Assembly: GCA_028023455.1 (NCBI GenBank) | Contig: JAQFVV010000317.1 | Coordinates: 970,363 to 1,034,362 of the forward strand | From: Epiperipatus broadwayi | Lineage: Eukaryota > Onychophora > Udeonychophora > Euonychophora > Peripatidae | DNA length: 64,000 nucleotides | Direction: 5' to 3' | In this document: piece after piece, positions 61,680 through 64,000 of the stretch | Layout of the letters: each line of letters begins with the position of its first letter | Position numbering within the stretch: position 1 is the first letter of the stretch | The notes under the pieces: model-generated | Databases searched by the model: none | The model's input: the letters and a program-made list of their open reading frames with translations, nothing else | What the model was told of the DNA's origin: nothing | Position numbers and translations under genes: made by a program

Positions 61680-63019
61680 CAATATAATAATAAGCTAGCT
61701 TTTGAAATCTCACCTTGTAATTATATAAACCAAACTCATAATATAAACAAAAGAATATATTCAACTTTATAACTTCTCTTAACTCTTAAATAACATACTT
61801 TCAGGGTCTAATATAAGTAGTGAGACTTGTTTACTTGTCAAAATATAAAATAGAAACAAAGGGAATATTTTATTGAATGTAATTTATATTTGCAAATGAC
61901 TAACTATAAACTACTTATTAGTATTTCTAAAATTCTTAAATGTTAGACAACTTGTTAATGTTTATATGGGTAATCATGAGCATTTAAATGTTCTCAGGGC
62001 AAAAATATATATAATTAAATTAACAAGTGATAAAAAAAATAATTCAATAAATTGCAAAGTCACTTTAAGTAAAAAAAATGGTATATCTTTTTTTATGATT
62101 TATATTTACTCCTCTTTTAAAAATGGCAACACTAATAATCAAACAGCAACATATGATATCTATTTATTTTATAAGTTTTCACTTGACTTCAATTTCATTC
62201 ATATTCACAAAATTTGTTAACAATATCTATTGAGTGATGCTAGTACTTGAATGAGGATCACCTATTATTTAACATAAAGAAAATACCATAATAGATAAAT
62301 AATAATAATATTTTTATTAAAATACCATGGTTCAAAATCATAGATACATTTTTCAAAGGTAAGATCACATTAACTTTTCAATAAAAAAAATATCAGCATT
62401 CTCCTAAACACCTTTTTTTTTAAAAACTATACTTCTCTTTTAAAATGTAAATGCAAACTCCTTAGATTAGTCCTTTACAATAAATCTTCAATTATAGCCA
62501 AAAGAATTAATATTTTCAACTACATCACAGTTAATTCTGAGAATTTAATAAGACTTTATCATTAAAATATATTTCTCCTAATATATATTTGTATATACTA
62601 AACTTTCATGAATTAAAAAAAGAGAATGGACTACTAGTCTCACATATAGAAAAATACACACATATGAAAAAACTTTATTGATGTAATGGTCTATCTTTCA
62701 AATACAACTTATGATGAAGCTACAAATTATTCACTGAAAGAAAAATAAATAAACTTTAATAATAATAATAACAATACATTATGTATATACATATAAATGG
62801 TCTCCATGAAAGTAATGAAAGCAAACAGTGATAAATTTAATAATAAAATGTTCATTGTGTACTATATATATAGCATATATACATAATGTATATAGGTAAA
62901 AACAACTGAAAAAATAATTATAATAAATGATACCTAATTTATTATTATTTTCTCTTGAGAAATGAAAAATTAAAATCAATTGTGTACACTTTAATTCAAA
63001 AAAAAATGAACAGATCAAT
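61680..63019. other. AT-rich intergenic sequence
   Basis: An 84-codon frame at 61,966-62,220 (plus) is unrecognised. No repeat or motif was found. Confidence 0.35.
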
Positions 63020-63073
63020 TACCATTTAATATTTCCTTTATATATATATATATATATAAAGGAAATATTAAAT

Positions 63074-63077
<4 letters not shown>
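63020..63077. repeat. Perfect palindrome with (AT)n core
   Basis: TACCATTTAATATTTCCTTT (63,020-63,039) repeats in inverse orientation up to 63,077 around a TA core; the arms are 21 bp and perfect. Confidence 0.92.

Positions 63078-63114
<37 letters not shown>
63075..63114. repeat. (TA)n microsatellite
   Basis: TA tract directly following the palindrome. Confidence 0.95.
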
Positions 63115-63118
<4 letters not shown>

Positions 63119-64000
63119 TTCTGAAAATCAACAGTTATCTGATGTACCATTATTTATCCTTGCATGGGTTGAATCAATATGTCAGATGACCTCTAATGGC
63201 AAATGTGAAGTTAAAACCATTTTTATAGTTAATTTTCTTGAAGCGTCTTTTATCATACTGAAGCCAAGAAAAATGAAGATGACACAAACATTTAGATAAT
63301 TCTTGAGTCAATTTCCAGGATAAGAATAGTTTTTTATTTTCCTAGTGATTTTTCTTCAAAGGCATGCCTATTGACAATTTCTTTTTTTACTACAGATGGT
63401 AATTATTGAGAATGTGTATACAGAAAAAATCAAATTTCCCAGATAGCAACTTTTTCTTCTCCTATTTCATTCTTTAATAGAAATGAATCCAGATAATGTT
63501 TTACAATTATATCAGGTAAAAGAAAAATGAAAAAATTGATGACAGCAAAATTTTCTAATTTTCTTCTAATGACAATTGTCAATAATAGTACTCCTGATTA
63601 CTATGGCATCTAGCCTACCCTTTCACAAGACACTGACTTAAACTTTATTCTTAGCATAACTATCAATCTTTGAAACAAAATCTTAATATTTTATAATGAT
63701 TATATATATATATTGTAAATATCGATAAGTCTATCTATATTTTAAAAATTGTCATTTGTTATTAAAAAAAAATCTCTTTGAGTTGATGTTTATATATGAA
63801 GTATTATTATTGTTTATGGTTATTAGGTATAGTTATTGTTTGAAATTATTATTTTATTTATATGTTGATGGTACATCGTTATGAATATTTAATTATTATA
63901 AATAAATAAAGACATATAAATTGTTGATTATATAAAAAGAATTATTTTATTTGCAGTGATTATTAAAAAAAATGCAATATTATTATTTATGTATATATAT
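63115..64000. other. AT-rich intergenic sequence
   Basis: Nothing recognised. A short (AT)n lies near 63,702-63,712. Confidence 0.35.

Overview
This window looks like intergenic DNA from an AT-rich invertebrate (metazoan) genome. No host protein-coding gene, tRNA or rRNA could be supported. Nearly all recognisable coding sequence is decayed transposable-element sequence: Penelope-like (PLE), RTE-type and other APE-type LINEs, and two hAT elements of the ZBED5/SCAND3/FAM200-like group. The mix of PLE, RTE, hAT, long (AT)n/(GT)n/(GATA)n tracts and ribozyme-bearing repeats fits a mollusc (perhaps a cephalopod) or possibly an arthropod. That assignment is inference.

Layout, left to right. A decayed PLE (about 2.1-3.84 kb) lies inside a diverged tandem repeat. 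A hAT copy with an 8-bp target-site duplication fills 8,153-10,373. From 14.77 to 24.2 kb there is a block of LINEs: an APE-type LINE (minus), a nearly full-length RTE (minus, 17.75-21.24 kb), a (TA)n tract, an RTE fragment (plus) and another decayed LINE (minus). Between 25.9 and 30 kb are PLE fragments, a GC-richer tandem duplication carrying GCGCCATCTAG, and a 5'-truncated RTE tail. A perfect (GATA)n array of about 484 bp occupies 30,683-31,166. The 31-39 kb stretch has several local tandem or dispersed duplications and a hairpin-rich patch. From 39.9 to 42.7 kb a ribozyme-bearing repeat is followed by a 2.2-kb insertion with TGTAACGA termini. A candidate solo LTR, a TTAA-flanked palindromic MITE, three more ribozyme repeats, a second hAT with a perfect 8-bp duplication (54,422-57,266) and two large palindromes (60.4 and 61.0-61.7 kb) complete the window.

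The most interesting system is a dispersed repeat family (four loci at 39.9-40.4, 51.9-52.35, 52.35-52.83 and 54.0-54.3 kb) in which each copy carries a recognisable type I hammerhead ribozyme: a two-part stem I (ATGATC/GATCAT and CCAA/TTGG), the CTGATGA core, a stem II built from GTGCTG/CAGCAC, GAAA, a tiny stem III and an A-T cleavage step. One locus starts exactly at the predicted cleavage site and holds one 437-bp unit plus part of a second, as expected for a retrozyme-like element copied from self-cleaved multimeric or circular RNA. One copy keeps every invariant core base; the others have core substitutions. PLE reverse-transcriptase and GIY-YIG remnants in the same window are plausible relatives of the machinery that could have mobilised it, though nothing here shows that directly.
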